Shown here piece after piece: positions 25,090 to 33,840 of a stretch of 64,000 nt of DNA (position 1 is the stretch's first letter; each line of letters begins with the position of its first letter). The DNA comes from Planobispora rosea. Lineage in GTDB: Bacteria; Actinomycetota; Actinomycetes; Streptosporangiales; Streptosporangiaceae. The DNA lies in assembly GCF_014648175.1 (NCBI RefSeq), contig NZ_BMQP01000005.1, positions 1-64,000 on the forward strand, given 5' to 3'. The notes under the pieces were generated by a model, which saw nothing but the letters and a program-made list of their open reading frames with translations, made no database searches and was not told where the DNA came from. The translations under genes were made by a program, and so were the position numbers.

Positions 25090-27892
25090 CCCCGCGACGC
25101 CCGCCCCCACACCGTCCGCGCCGTCCGCGCCGTCCGCGCCGGACATCGTCGTCGTCCCGCACACCCACTGGGACCGCGAGTGGTACCTGCCCTTCCAGCG
25201 CTTCCGGCTCGGCCTGGTCCGCATGCTCGACGAGGTCCTCGACACCATGGCCGCCGACCCCGGCTACCGCTTCACCATGGACGGCCAGCTCGCGGCCCTG
25301 GAGGACTATCTGGAGATCCGCCCCGAACGGCTCCCCCTGATCACCGCCCTGGTCGCCGAGGGCCGCCTGGCCGCGGGCCCGTGGCTCATCCTCGCCGACG
25401 AGTTCCTGTGCTCCGGCGAGACCCTCATCCGCAACCTGGAGTACGGCACCCGCGGCGCCGACGCCCTCGGCGGCGCGATGCGCGTGGGCTACCTGCCCGA
25501 CCAGTTCGGCCACTGCGCCCAGATGCCGCAGATCCTCCGCCAGGCCGGGTTCGAGCACGCCTGCCTGTGGCGCGGCGTACCCGCCTCCGTCGACCGGGAC
25601 GCCTTCGCCTGGACCGGCGCCGACGGCACCGTCATCCGCACCCAGTACCTCCCCGGCGGGTACGGCAACGCCGTCGCCCTGTTCAGCGGCCCGGCCGAGG
25701 CCCTGCCCGACCGGATCACCGCCTTCACCGAGACCCTGCGCCCCTGGCGCCCCGACGGTCCCCTGCTGGCCATGTACGGCGCCGACCACAGCGCCCCGGC
25801 CGCCGACATCACCGCCGCCGGGCTGCGCCTGGCCACCCTCGGCGAGTACGTCACCGCCCAGGACCCCTCCACCGCCGGCCTGCCCGCCGTCTCCGGCGAG
25901 CTGCGCTCCCACGCCCGCGCCAACATCCTGCCGGGCGTCATCTCGGCCCGCGTCCCCGCCAAACGCGCCATGGCCCACGCCGAGCGCGTCATCACCCGCT
26001 ACGCCGAACCCCTGGCCGCCCGCTGGCTGCCCGGCGACACCGCCGCCGCCAAGCTCCTCGACCTGGCCTGGCGCCGCCTGATCGCCTGCAGCGGCCACGA
26101 CTCCATCACCGGCTGCGGCGCCGACGACACCGCCCAGCAGGTCGCCGCCCGCATCGCCGAGGCCGGGCAGATCGGCCAGGCCGTCGTCGACATGGTCGGC
26201 GCGTCACTCGCCGCGCGGGTCCCCCGCGACCGCATCGTCGTGGTCAACCCCTCCCCCTTCGCCCGGACCGCCCTCGTCCTCGCCGACCTCCCCGAGAGCC
26301 GCGCCCGCCTGCTCGCCCCCGGCGGCGCGCCGGTGCCGCTGCAGCGGCTCGAACTGGCCCCCACCCTCCTCGACGAGACCGCCATGGACGATCTCACCCG
26401 TCTCCTCGGCCGCGTGCACGAACGTGAGCTGTTCGGTCTCCAGATCATCTCCTGGAGCGCCTCCGGCGGCACGGCCCCGGGCGCCCCCGGGACCTTCACC
26501 ATCGTGGTCGGCCGCCACGCCACCACCGGATACGACTACGCCGACCTGCGCCGCGCCGTCCTGGAGGCCGCCACGGCCCGGCCCGGCCCGTGGCTCGTGC
26601 GGACCCTCGCGGAGCCCGTCGTCACCGTCGCGGCCCGGGTCACCGTCCCCCCGCTCGGCCGTACCGTGCTCGCCTCCGCCCCCTGGTCCGCCACCGGAGC
26701 CCCCGCCGGGGACTCCGGTGGCTCAGGTGACTCCGGGGGCGCCGCTCCGGCCGGCGGGGACGCCGTCCTCGACAACGGCCTGCTCCGGGTCACCGTCGCC
26801 CGCGACGGGACCCTCTCCCTCCGCTCCGCCGGAGCCGAGGCCCACGGGGTCGGCCGCATCGTCGACGGCGGCGACGCCGGGGACACCTACAACCACGCGC
26901 CGCCCCGCCACGACCTCCTCGCCGACGCCCCGTCCTCCGTCGAGGTCGAGAGCGTGTACGCGGGTCCCCTGGTCTCCGTGCTGGAGATCCGCCGCACCTA
27001 CGACTGGCCCGTCGAGTCCTCCGGGGACGGCCGCGCCTCCACCACCGAGACCGTCGCCGTCACCACCCGCGCCGAACTCCGCGCGGGCGAACCGTACCTG
27101 CGGCTGGAGACCTCCTTCGACAACCGCACCCGCGACCACCGCGTCCGCTGGCACGCACCCCTCCCCCGGGCCGCCGCGGAGTCCTTCGCCGAAGGACAGC
27201 TCGCGGTCGTACGGCGCGGCCTGACCGCCGAGGGCGGCTGCGGCGAGGAACCCCTGCCGACCTACCCCGCCGAGGGCTTCGTGTCCGCCGGGGGGCTCGC
27301 CGTCCTCCTCGACCAGGTCACCGAGTACGAGCTGACCGGCGGGGAACTCGCCCTCACCCTGCTCCGCTCCGTCGGCCACCTGTCCAGGAACCGCAACGCC
27401 TACCGCGACGAACCCGCCGGCCCCCAGCTGCCCACCCCGGACGCCCAGTGCCCCGGCCCGGCCGCCATGCGCTTCGCCGTCCTCCTGCACGACGGCACCT
27501 GGGACGAGGCCGGTCTGCCGCGCCTGGCCGAGGAGTACCGTCACGAGCTGCTGGCCGTCCCCGGCTCGGACAGCGCCTCCCCCGGCGCGGCCGCCCCCGG
27601 TGCACCCCCCGCGCTCGTGAGCGCTCCCCTGGAAGCGTCCCCGGACGCCCCGCTGGAGATCGACGGCCCCGGCGTGCTCCTCACCGCCCTGCGCGAACGC
27701 GACGGCGCCCTGGAGATCCGGATCGTCGCCGAGTGCCTCACCGCCACCGAGGCCGTCGTCCGCGGCCCCTTCAGCGCCGCCCGCCGCGCCGGCATCCTCG
27801 GCGCGGCGGGCGAACCGCTGGAGGTCACCGGCGGTGCCGTACGGCTGCCGCTGCGCCCCTTCGAGATCGCGACCGTCCACCTGGTCCCCTGA
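25061..27892 (+). CDS. GH38 alpha-mannosidase
   Basis: A 943-residue glycoside hydrolase of family 38. The zinc site begins with PHTHWDREWY (His34, His36, Asp38) and the nucleophile is Asp147 in YLPDQFGH. The helical middle domain contains SGHDSITGC. The beta-rich C-terminal domains follow a Gly/Ser-rich linker near residue 560. Family members cleave terminal alpha-mannosides or mannosylglycerate with retention. There is no signal peptide, so the substrate is hydrolysed after import. The N-terminus has Ser-Ala-Pro repeats. It is the last gene of the operon; a hairpin follows at 28022. Confidence 0.9.
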   Translation: MTHTSRTTPDPATPAPTPSAPSAPSAPDIVVVPHTHWDREWYLPFQRFRLGLVRMLDEVLDTMAADPGYRFTMDGQLAALEDYLEIRPERLPLITALVAEGRLAAGPWLILADEFLCSGETLIRNLEYGTRGADALGGAMRVGYLPDQFGHCAQMPQILRQAGFEHACLWRGVPASVDRDAFAWTGADGTVIRTQYLPGGYGNAVALFSGPAEALPDRITAFTETLRPWRPDGPLLAMYGADHSAPAADITAAGLRLATLGEYVTAQDPSTAGLPAVSGELRSHARANILPGVISARVPAKRAMAHAERVITRYAEPLAARWLPGDTAAAKLLDLAWRRLIACSGHDSITGCGADDTAQQVAARIAEAGQIGQAVVDMVGASLAARVPRDRIVVVNPSPFARTALVLADLPESRARLLAPGGAPVPLQRLELAPTLLDETAMDDLTRLLGRVHERELFGLQIISWSASGGTAPGAPGTFTIVVGRHATTGYDYADLRRAVLEAATARPGPWLVRTLAEPVVTVAARVTVPPLGRTVLASAPWSATGAPAGDSGGSGDSGGAAPAGGDAVLDNGLLRVTVARDGTLSLRSAGAEAHGVGRIVDGGDAGDTYNHAPPRHDLLADAPSSVEVESVYAGPLVSVLEIRRTYDWPVESSGDGRASTTETVAVTTRAELRAGEPYLRLETSFDNRTRDHRVRWHAPLPRAAAESFAEGQLAVVRRGLTAEGGCGEEPLPTYPAEGFVSAGGLAVLLDQVTEYELTGGELALTLLRSVGHLSRNRNAYRDEPAGPQLPTPDAQCPGPAAMRFAVLLHDGTWDEAGLPRLAEEYRHELLAVPGSDSASPGAAAPGAPPALVSAPLEASPDAPLEIDGPGVLLTALRERDGALEIRIVAECLTATEAVVRGPFSAARRAGILGAAGEPLEVTGGAVRLPLRPFEIATVHLVP

Positions 27893-28021
27893 CCCCGGGA
27901 CCGCGACCACCGTACGGACCTCCGCCGCCACGTCGGTGATCTCTCCCCAGGCGTTCCCTCAGGGGCGGACGGCCGTATCGATCATCCGCGTGCCGAATCG
28001 GACGGACCGGGCATGCGCCGT

Positions 28022-28046
28022 GTTCTCCCCGCGACGCGGGGAGAAC
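28022..28046. terminator. Hairpin between mannosidase and pup
   Basis: Perfect 11-bp stem GTTCTCCCCGC with its complement around a 3-base loop, between the ends of two convergent genes. It could stop transcripts from both sides. Confidence 0.6.
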
Positions 28047-28090
28047 GTGCGTCTTTCAGGAACCGCACCCGGCTCCCGGATGACTTCGGC

Positions 28091-28300
28091 CTACTCTCCG
28101 CCCTTCTGGACGTATGACCTCACGAACTCCTCCGCGTTTTCTTCGAGGACCTCGTCGATTTCGTCCAGAATCGCGTCCACGTCATCCGTGAGCTTCTCGT
28201 GGCGCTCCTGAACGTCGGTGGACTCCTCGACCGCGACCTCGTCGACCTCGCGGTCGGTCCGGCCGGTCTGCTTCTGCCCGCCGGTGTCCTTGCTTGCCAT
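28091..28300 (-). CDS. pup: Prokaryotic ubiquitin-like protein Pup
   Basis: A 69-residue, highly acidic protein that tags proteins for the proteasome. The C-terminal half (DAILDEIDEVLEENAEEFV) is the helix that binds Mpa, and it ends RSYVQKGGE. The last residue is glutamate, so Pup can be used by PafA directly without Dop deamidation. The ATG at 28300 is used because GGAGG lies 9 bases upstream; a GTG three codons earlier is less likely. It stands alone on the minus strand, 10 kb from prcB and 13 kb from dop, whereas dop-pup-prcB-prcA is the usual order. Confidence 0.95.
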   Translation of the reverse strand: MASKDTGGQKQTGRTDREVDEVAVEESTDVQERHEKLTDDVDAILDEIDEVLEENAEEFVRSYVQKGGE

Positions 28301-28447
28301 ATGTGGCACCTCCGCCTGGGGGACGTCTGTAGTTCATATCTTCCCCGAAGTGACAGACATTTCGCGCGGATCACCCCCACGATCGTCAGCCGCCTCGGAC
28401 CCTGCCGCCAGACAACCTCCCCCTCCGCCTGAGAGGCAAATCGCGCC

Positions 28448-28483
28448 TTGACTCGATAGTCCCACTATCCAATAATTGGCTAG
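28448..28483 (+). promoter_or_regulatory. Promoter with a dyad operator in the spacer
   Basis: TTGACT at 28448-28453, 17 bases, then AATAAT at 28471-28476. The spacer holds a perfect dyad GATAGTCCCACTATC (28455-28469), and the -10 lies within CCAATAATTGG (28469-28479). ACTATCCAA recurs at 28488. A repressor at the dyad would block the promoter. Confidence 0.6.
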
Positions 28484-28508
28484 CACCACTATCCAACTTG
28501 GAGGCGCC

Positions 28509-28913
28509 ATGTCCCCGTCATCCCTGAGCACCGCCGGAGTGCTCCTGATCACCGTGCCCGCCGTCGCCTTCGGCGGGGTGTCGCTCCTGACGCACATCAT
28601 GCGGAACCTGCCCGGATACCTCGACAACCCCGTCCGGCGGGGCCTGTGGCGGGCCGGGCACGCCCACGCGGGCGTTCTGGTGCTCTTCGCCCTCGTCGCG
28701 CTGCTCTACATCGACCAGGCCGACCTGTCCGACGGGATCAGGGGCCTGGCCCGCACCCTGATCGTGGCGGCGCCGATCCTGATGCCGCTCGGGTTCTTCC
28801 TGTCGGTCGTGCGCCCCTCGGACACCGAGCCGAACAAGCTGATCTGGCTGGTCCCGCTGGGCGGGGTGTCCCTGGCAGCCGGGACCCTGCTGCTCGGCAT
28901 CGGCCTCGTCTGA
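28509..28913 (+). CDS. Small four-helix membrane protein, unknown function
   Basis: A 134-residue protein with four predicted transmembrane helices (about 7-29, 52-70, 79-99 and 112-132). The loop RRGLWRAGHAHAGV between the first two helices carries two histidines. I do not recognise the family. The ATG at 28509 is chosen because GGAGG lies 4 bases upstream; an in-frame TTG at 28476 falls inside the promoter. It has a strong regulated promoter directly upstream, so expression is probably controlled by a repressor encoded elsewhere. Confidence 0.75.
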   Translation: MSPSSLSTAGVLLITVPAVAFGGVSLLTHIMRNLPGYLDNPVRRGLWRAGHAHAGVLVLFALVALLYIDQADLSDGIRGLARTLIVAAPILMPLGFFLSVVRPSDTEPNKLIWLVPLGGVSLAAGTLLLGIGLV

Positions 28914-28928
28914 GGGTTTCCGGGGGCG

Positions 28929-28956
28929 TTCACCCGCCTCCTTTACAAAGTAGATT
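28929..28956 (+). promoter_or_regulatory. Candidate promoter of first Ser/Thr kinase
   Basis: TTCACC, 16 bases, then TAGATT, in a locally AT-rich stretch 78 bases upstream of the kinase ATG at 29035. Confidence 0.3.
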
Positions 28957-29034
28957 CATACTCTTTCGGTCGGTTTCCCCGCTCCCGGACGGCCCGAGTA
29001 GGCCTTCGGCGCCGATTGCTGAGATCATGCCCGG

Positions 29035-29829
29035 ATGAGCAGCATCGTCGCCGATCGGTACCAACTCCTCGCTCCCGTGGGCAAGGGCGCGACAGGCGTC
29101 GTGTGGCGGGCCCATGACCAGCTGCTGGAGCGGGACGTGGCGCTCAAGGAGATCGCGCTGCCGCCCGGTCCCGACGCCTCCCACCGGCGGCGGAAGGTGG
29201 TGCGCGAGGCCCGGATGGCGGCCCGGCTCAGCCACCGGGGCATCGTGACGGTGCACAACCTGGTCGAGGAGCCGGAGCGTCTGTGGATCGTCATGGAGTT
29301 CCTGGAGGCGCTGACGCTGCACGACACGGTCGTGCAGGCGGGCCCGCTCCCGGTGGAGCTGGTGGCGAAGCTGGGCCGGCGGCTGCTGGAGGCGTTGCGG
29401 CACGCGCATGACGGCGGGGTGGTGCACCGGGACATCAAACCGGCCAACATCATGCTGACCGGAGACCGGGTGGTGCTGGCCGATTTCGGTTTCGCGGCGT
29501 TCGAGGGCGCGGCGACGACGTCGATGCGCGGAACCCCAGCGTTCATCGCGCCGGAGGCGTTGCAGGGGCGGGGCGGGACGCGCGAGGCGGACATGTGGTC
29601 GTTCGGGGCGACGCTGTACATGGCGGTGGAGGGCCGGACCCCGTTCCGGACGGTGAACTCCATAGCGGCGCTGATAGAGGCGCTGCGGGAGCCTCCGCGC
29701 GCGCCGCGCCGGGCGGGCGCCCTGGAGCCGCTGCTGCGCGGCCTGCTGCGCAAGGATCCGATGTCCCGCCTCGGTTCGGAGCAGGCCTACCAGATGCTTG
29801 TGAACCTGCGGCGGCACAGCGCCGCCTGA
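29035..29829 (+). CDS. Serine/threonine protein kinase, soluble, kinase domain only
   Basis: A 264-residue Hanks-type kinase. Glycine loop GKGATG at 16-21, ATP lysine Lys38 in VALKEI, catalytic HRDIKPAN from residue 131, DFG at 150-152 and APE at 172-174 are all intact. There is no transmembrane segment or PASTA domain, so it is a cytosolic kinase without a visible sensor. It lies 0.2 kb before a related kinase with an altered catalytic loop. The two are about half-similar by eye, consistent with tandem duplication. Substrate unknown. Confidence 0.9.
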   Translation: MSSIVADRYQLLAPVGKGATGVVWRAHDQLLERDVALKEIALPPGPDASHRRRKVVREARMAARLSHRGIVTVHNLVEEPERLWIVMEFLEALTLHDTVVQAGPLPVELVAKLGRRLLEALRHAHDGGVVHRDIKPANIMLTGDRVVLADFGFAAFEGAATTSMRGTPAFIAPEALQGRGGTREADMWSFGATLYMAVEGRTPFRTVNSIAALIEALREPPRAPRRAGALEPLLRGLLRKDPMSRLGSEQAYQMLVNLRRHSAA

Positions 29830-29831
29830 GC

Positions 29832-29875
29832 CCTTCCGGGTGGTTCATCCGCGCCCCGCGCCGGCGCCCGGAAGG
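29832..29875 (+). terminator. Candidate terminator after first kinase
   Basis: CCTTCCGGG at 29832-29840 pairs with CCCGGAAGG at 29867-29875 across a 26-base GC-rich loop, starting 2 bases after the kinase stop. Confidence 0.4.
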
Positions 29876-29904
29876 CTGAAACGTTCTTCTGTTCACATAT
29901 GCCG

Positions 29905-29933
29905 TTGAGACACATGTGGCCGATATATATGCG
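29905..29933 (+). promoter_or_regulatory. Candidate promoter of second Ser/Thr kinase
   Basis: TTGAGA, 17 bases, then TATGCG; TATATAT overlaps the 3' end of the spacer. The stretch 29880-30000 is distinctly AT-rich for this genome and holds no gene. Confidence 0.3.
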
Positions 29934-30035
29934 ACTGAATTGTTATGCGCGTTCCGTGATATCGCCCCTTGGTGCACCGTTCCAGGTGAAAACATGAATC
30001 GCCGATGATCTGATCGCTATGGCGGCGGGTGGTTC

Positions 30036-30926
30036 ATGGGAAAGGAACCGGGAAAGCAGCGATTACTCGGGGGCCGTTACCGGCTGATGTCCCCGCTGGG
30101 AAGGGACGGCGCGGGCATCATGTGGCGGGCGCACGATCTGCGGCTGCGCAGGGACGTCTCGATCAAAGAGGTCCAGCCGCCGTTCCGGGGAGGCGGCGCC
30201 GACCTCGGTCACGCGCGGCGGCGCGCGTTGCGTGAGGCCCGGTCGGCGGGGCGGCTGAGTCATCCGGCGGTGATCTCGGTGCACGACCTGCTGGAGGACC
30301 GGGGGCGGCTGTGGATCGTGATGGAGATGCTGGAGGCGCTCACCCTGCGGGAGACGGTCGGGCATCTCGGGCACCTGCCGGTCCGCTGGACGGCGTGGAT
30401 CGGGTTCCAGTTGCTCGCGGGGCTGCGTCACGCGCATGAGGCGGGGGTCCTGCACCGGGACATCAATCCGGGGAACATCCTGCTGACCGGTGAGCGGGTG
30501 GTGCTGACCGATTTCGGCATCGCCGCACTGAACGGGGACCCGGGCGTGTCGACGACGGTTCCGATCAATTGTTCCGCGGCGTATGTCGCGCCGGAGCGGC
30601 TGCGGGGCATGCCCGCGAGCCCGGCGGCGGACCTGTGGTCGTTCGGGGCGAGCCTGTACTTCGCGGTCGAGGGTTCGGCGCCCTATCCGGAGTCGGGCGC
30701 GCTGTCGGCGCTGGAGAGGGCCGCGGCCGGGGAACCGGCCCCGCCGGTGAGGGCCGGGACGCTCCGCCCGGTGCTGGAGGGGTTGCTGCGGCGCGATCCG
30801 GCCGAGCGCGTCACCGCCGATCAGGCCGCGCGACTGTTGTCGCAGGTGCTCCGGACGGAGGGGATGGTGGTGGGCCCGTCCCGGCTGCCGGTGACGCGGT
30901 TGCCGCCGGGCCCCTTTACGATGTAG
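30036..30926 (+). CDS. Serine/threonine protein kinase with HRDIN catalytic loop
   Basis: A 296-residue soluble Hanks-type kinase. Glycine loop GRDGAG at 22-27, Lys44 in SIKEV, DFG at 159-161 and APE at 186-188 are present. The catalytic loop reads HRDINPGN from residue 140, so the usual lysine after HRDI is asparagine (Asn144). The catalytic aspartate is kept, so activity is still possible but may be lowered or altered. The activation segment (STTVPINCSAAYV) is also atypical. No membrane segment. The ATG at 30036 follows GGGTGG. Confidence 0.88.
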   Translation: MGKEPGKQRLLGGRYRLMSPLGRDGAGIMWRAHDLRLRRDVSIKEVQPPFRGGGADLGHARRRALREARSAGRLSHPAVISVHDLLEDRGRLWIVMEMLEALTLRETVGHLGHLPVRWTAWIGFQLLAGLRHAHEAGVLHRDINPGNILLTGERVVLTDFGIAALNGDPGVSTTVPINCSAAYVAPERLRGMPASPAADLWSFGASLYFAVEGSAPYPESGALSALERAAAGEPAPPVRAGTLRPVLEGLLRRDPAERVTADQAARLLSQVLRTEGMVVGPSRLPVTRLPPGPFTM

Positions 30927-31010
30927 ATCACCGGATAATCCCTCAAGACCGGTTCCCTCATGCCGATGTGGCGTCCGAGGAAGAATCCGCGTCACAGGGG
31001 AAGTAACGGC

Positions 31011-33755
31011 ATGAGAATCGGTCAGCGAGAGCGCGCCATGCTGCCACGCGCCTCCCTCGTCCGCGTCCTGAGAGAGCCGCTGCCGGCCGTGCTCGGGGTG
31101 CTCGCGGTGTTCTCCGTCGGGTGGTTCGCCCTCAACTTCCCGCGCCCCCTGGCCCCGCCGTTCGTGGGCTGGCTTCCGCTCCCGATCTCCTTCGCCCTGG
31201 CCGCCCTGGCGTCCGGGCGGGTGGCGCGGACCGCCGCCCTGGCCGCGCCCGCGCGCTCGTTCTGGCGGCGGCTGGGCATCGCCCTGGGCCTCATCTCGGC
31301 CGCTCTGCTCAGTAACGCCCACGACGCGCTGGCCGGGCCGGACGCGCCGACCCAGAACACCGGGCCGCTGACCATCGCCCTGTATCTCTGCGGCATCCTG
31401 GTCGCGCTCTGGGCGCTGCTGCGGCTGCCCGGGGCGGCGCGTTCACGCAAGGCGCGTCTGACGATGGGGCTCGACTCGGGTGTCGTCCTGCTGGCCGCGG
31501 GACTGCTCACCAGTTACTTCACGATGCAGAGCGCGCCGCAGCTGGCCGCTGTCACGGGTTCGGACTGGTGGGCCCTGACGGTCATCACGCTGGCTTTCGT
31601 CACGGTGCTCGCCGCGGTCAAGCTGGCGCTGGCCGGGACCGGCCCGCTGGACTTCCGGTCCCTGTCGGTCCTGGGGATGGCGGGCCTCGTGGGCGCGCTT
31701 GGCGGCGCCCTCATGCCGCTGGTGCAGTCCAAGCCCTACCTGCACGCCGGGCAGGTCAGCGTCCCGGTCGCGGCGTTCCTCGCCGTCGCCGCGGCCGAGC
31801 TGCAGCGGCGGGCCGCGACGGACCCGATGCCGCGCTCCCGGCCCCAGCGGCCGTTCAGCCTGCTGCCGTACGCCGCGATCGCGGTGACGGACGTCCTGCT
31901 GCTGGTCTCGACCCGATCGGCGAGCCCGGGGATCCGCGTGGTCGTGGCCGGCGCGATCGCCCTGACCGCGCTGGTCGTGGTCCGTCAGGTCATGGCCTTC
32001 TACGACAACGCCAACCTGCTGGCCCGGCTGGACGCGAGCATGCTGGAGATGAGCCGGCACGAGCAGCGGTTCCGGTCGCTGGTGCAGAACTCCTCCGACG
32101 TCATCACGATCAACGACGTGGACGGGAACTACGTCTACATCAGCCCGAGCGTCGAGGCCATTCTCGGCATCTCCGTCCACCAGTGGCTGGGCCGCCCGGT
32201 GCGGGACTTCGTCCATCCGGACGACCAGGAGGCCCTCGTGGAGATGAGCCATCGCCTCCGGGAGCGTTCCGGCGCCACCGCCACCTGTCAGGTCCGCATG
32301 CGCCACGCGGACGGCAACTGGCGCTGGGCCGAGGTCGTGAGCACGAACCGGCTGGACGACCCCACCATCCGCGGCATCGTGAGCAACACCCGCGACATCA
32401 CCGAGACCAGGCGTTTCCAGGACGAGCTGGCCCACCAGGCCACCCACGACGCGCTGACCCTGCTGGCCAACCGGACCCTGTTCACCGAGGAGGCGTCGGG
32501 CGCCCTGGACGCCGGGAGCGGCGTCGCGCTGGCGCTGATCGACCTGGACGACTTCAAGACGATCAACGACCGGCTCGGGCACGCGATGGGCGACGCCGTC
32601 CTGGTGGCCGTGGCCGGCCGGCTGCGGGAGTGCATCCGGCCGGGTGACTCGGTCGCCCGGCTGGGCGGGGACGAGTTCGCCGTGCTGCTGCGGGGCGTCT
32701 CCCCGGAGGAGGCGGACCGGATCGCCGGACAGATCATCACGACGCTCGGCACCCCCGTCAACGTGGAAGGTCACGACCTGCTCGTGCAGGCCAGCGTCGG
32801 CCTGGTGGACGGCGAGCCGGGGATGGGCGCCAGCGAGCTGCTGCGCCGCGCGGACGTGGCCATGTACGCCGCCAAGGAGCAGGGCAGGAGCCGCTGCGTC
32901 CGCTACACGGCGGATATGGACCTCCGGGCGATCGAGTACGCCCAGCTCGGGGCCGAACTGCGGCGGGCCGTGGGATCGGGCGAGCTGTTCCTGATGTACC
33001 AGCCGGTGGTCACCCTGCCGGCCGGTGAGGTGTCGGCGGTGGAGGCGCTGGTGCGCTGGCGGCACCCGGAGCGCGGGCTGGTCCCCCCGGCGGAGTTCGT
33101 CCCGGTCGCGGAGCGCAACGGGACGATCGTCCAGCTCGGCGCCTGGGTGCTGCGCGAGGCGTGCCGGCAGATGGCCGCCTGGCAGCGGACCTACGGCGAC
33201 GCCGCGCCCTCCCGGGTGGGGGTGAACGTCTCGGCCCGGCAGTTGCGGGAGCCGGGGTTCGCGCAGACCGTCGCGGACGTGCTGCGCGAGACCGGCCTGC
33301 GCCCGGAGGACCTGCTGGTGGAGATCACCGAGACCGCCGTGTTCGACGGCGGGCCCGCGCTGGAGGCGGTGCACGCCCTGCGCGACCTCGGTGTCAGCGT
33401 CGCCCTCGACGACTTCGGCACCGGGCACTCCTCGCTCGGCCTGCTGCGGACCTGCCCGGTGGACGTGCTGAAGGTGGACAAGTCGTTCGTCGACGGGGTG
33501 ACCGGCACGATCGAGCAGGCGGCGATCGCCACCTCGCTGGCGCACATCGCCCAGGCCCTGCGGCTGCGGGCGGTGGCCGAGGGCGTGGAGACCGCGGCCC
33601 AGGCCAGGCGGCTGTACCAGCTGGGCTACCGGCTGGCCCAGGGCTTCCATTTCGCCCGGCCGCTCTCCCCCGAGGACGTCGGGTCCCGTCTCTCCGCGCG
33701 CGTGGAGCGGGGGCAGGAGTCCGACTCGTGGGACCCGCCCGCCCTGGCCAGCTGA
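31011..33755 (+). CDS. Membrane PAS-GGDEF-EAL cyclic-di-GMP protein
   Basis: A 914-residue protein. About eight transmembrane helices fill residues 20-330, followed by a PAS domain from about 351 (EQRFRSLVQNSSDVITI), a GGDEF domain with the intact motif at 552-556 and an RPGD inhibitory site five residues before it, then an EAL domain with EAL at 678-680 and DDFGTG. Both catalytic motifs look competent, so it may make or break cyclic-di-GMP according to a membrane or PAS signal. The ATG at 31011 is preferred over 30960 because AGGGGAAG precedes it. It lies 84 bases after the second kinase. Confidence 0.92.
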   Translation: MRIGQRERAMLPRASLVRVLREPLPAVLGVLAVFSVGWFALNFPRPLAPPFVGWLPLPISFALAALASGRVARTAALAAPARSFWRRLGIALGLISAALLSNAHDALAGPDAPTQNTGPLTIALYLCGILVALWALLRLPGAARSRKARLTMGLDSGVVLLAAGLLTSYFTMQSAPQLAAVTGSDWWALTVITLAFVTVLAAVKLALAGTGPLDFRSLSVLGMAGLVGALGGALMPLVQSKPYLHAGQVSVPVAAFLAVAAAELQRRAATDPMPRSRPQRPFSLLPYAAIAVTDVLLLVSTRSASPGIRVVVAGAIALTALVVVRQVMAFYDNANLLARLDASMLEMSRHEQRFRSLVQNSSDVITINDVDGNYVYISPSVEAILGISVHQWLGRPVRDFVHPDDQEALVEMSHRLRERSGATATCQVRMRHADGNWRWAEVVSTNRLDDPTIRGIVSNTRDITETRRFQDELAHQATHDALTLLANRTLFTEEASGALDAGSGVALALIDLDDFKTINDRLGHAMGDAVLVAVAGRLRECIRPGDSVARLGGDEFAVLLRGVSPEEADRIAGQIITTLGTPVNVEGHDLLVQASVGLVDGEPGMGASELLRRADVAMYAAKEQGRSRCVRYTADMDLRAIEYAQLGAELRRAVGSGELFLMYQPVVTLPAGEVSAVEALVRWRHPERGLVPPAEFVPVAERNGTIVQLGAWVLREACRQMAAWQRTYGDAAPSRVGVNVSARQLREPGFAQTVADVLRETGLRPEDLLVEITETAVFDGGPALEAVHALRDLGVSVALDDFGTGHSSLGLLRTCPVDVLKVDKSFVDGVTGTIEQAAIATSLAHIAQALRLRAVAEGVETAAQARRLYQLGYRLAQGFHFARPLSPEDVGSRLSARVERGQESDSWDPPALAS

Positions 33756-33806
33756 GCGCGGCGGGGCCGGGGGCGGCGTTCTCCGGCGAGGAGGCCAGGA
33801 AACCTG

Positions 33807-33836
33807 CTATAGTGCAAAATGCAATATAGGAGGAGG
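33807..33836 (+). promoter_or_regulatory. PadR operator and -10 box with Shine-Dalgarno
   Basis: CTATAGTGCA (33807-33816) and TGCAATATAG (33820-33829) form an inverted repeat with one mismatch around AAA. TATAGT inside the left arm fits a -10 box, and AGGAGG follows at 33831. The layout fits autoregulation by the PadR protein encoded at 33841. Confidence 0.6.
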
Positions 33837-33840
33837 CACT

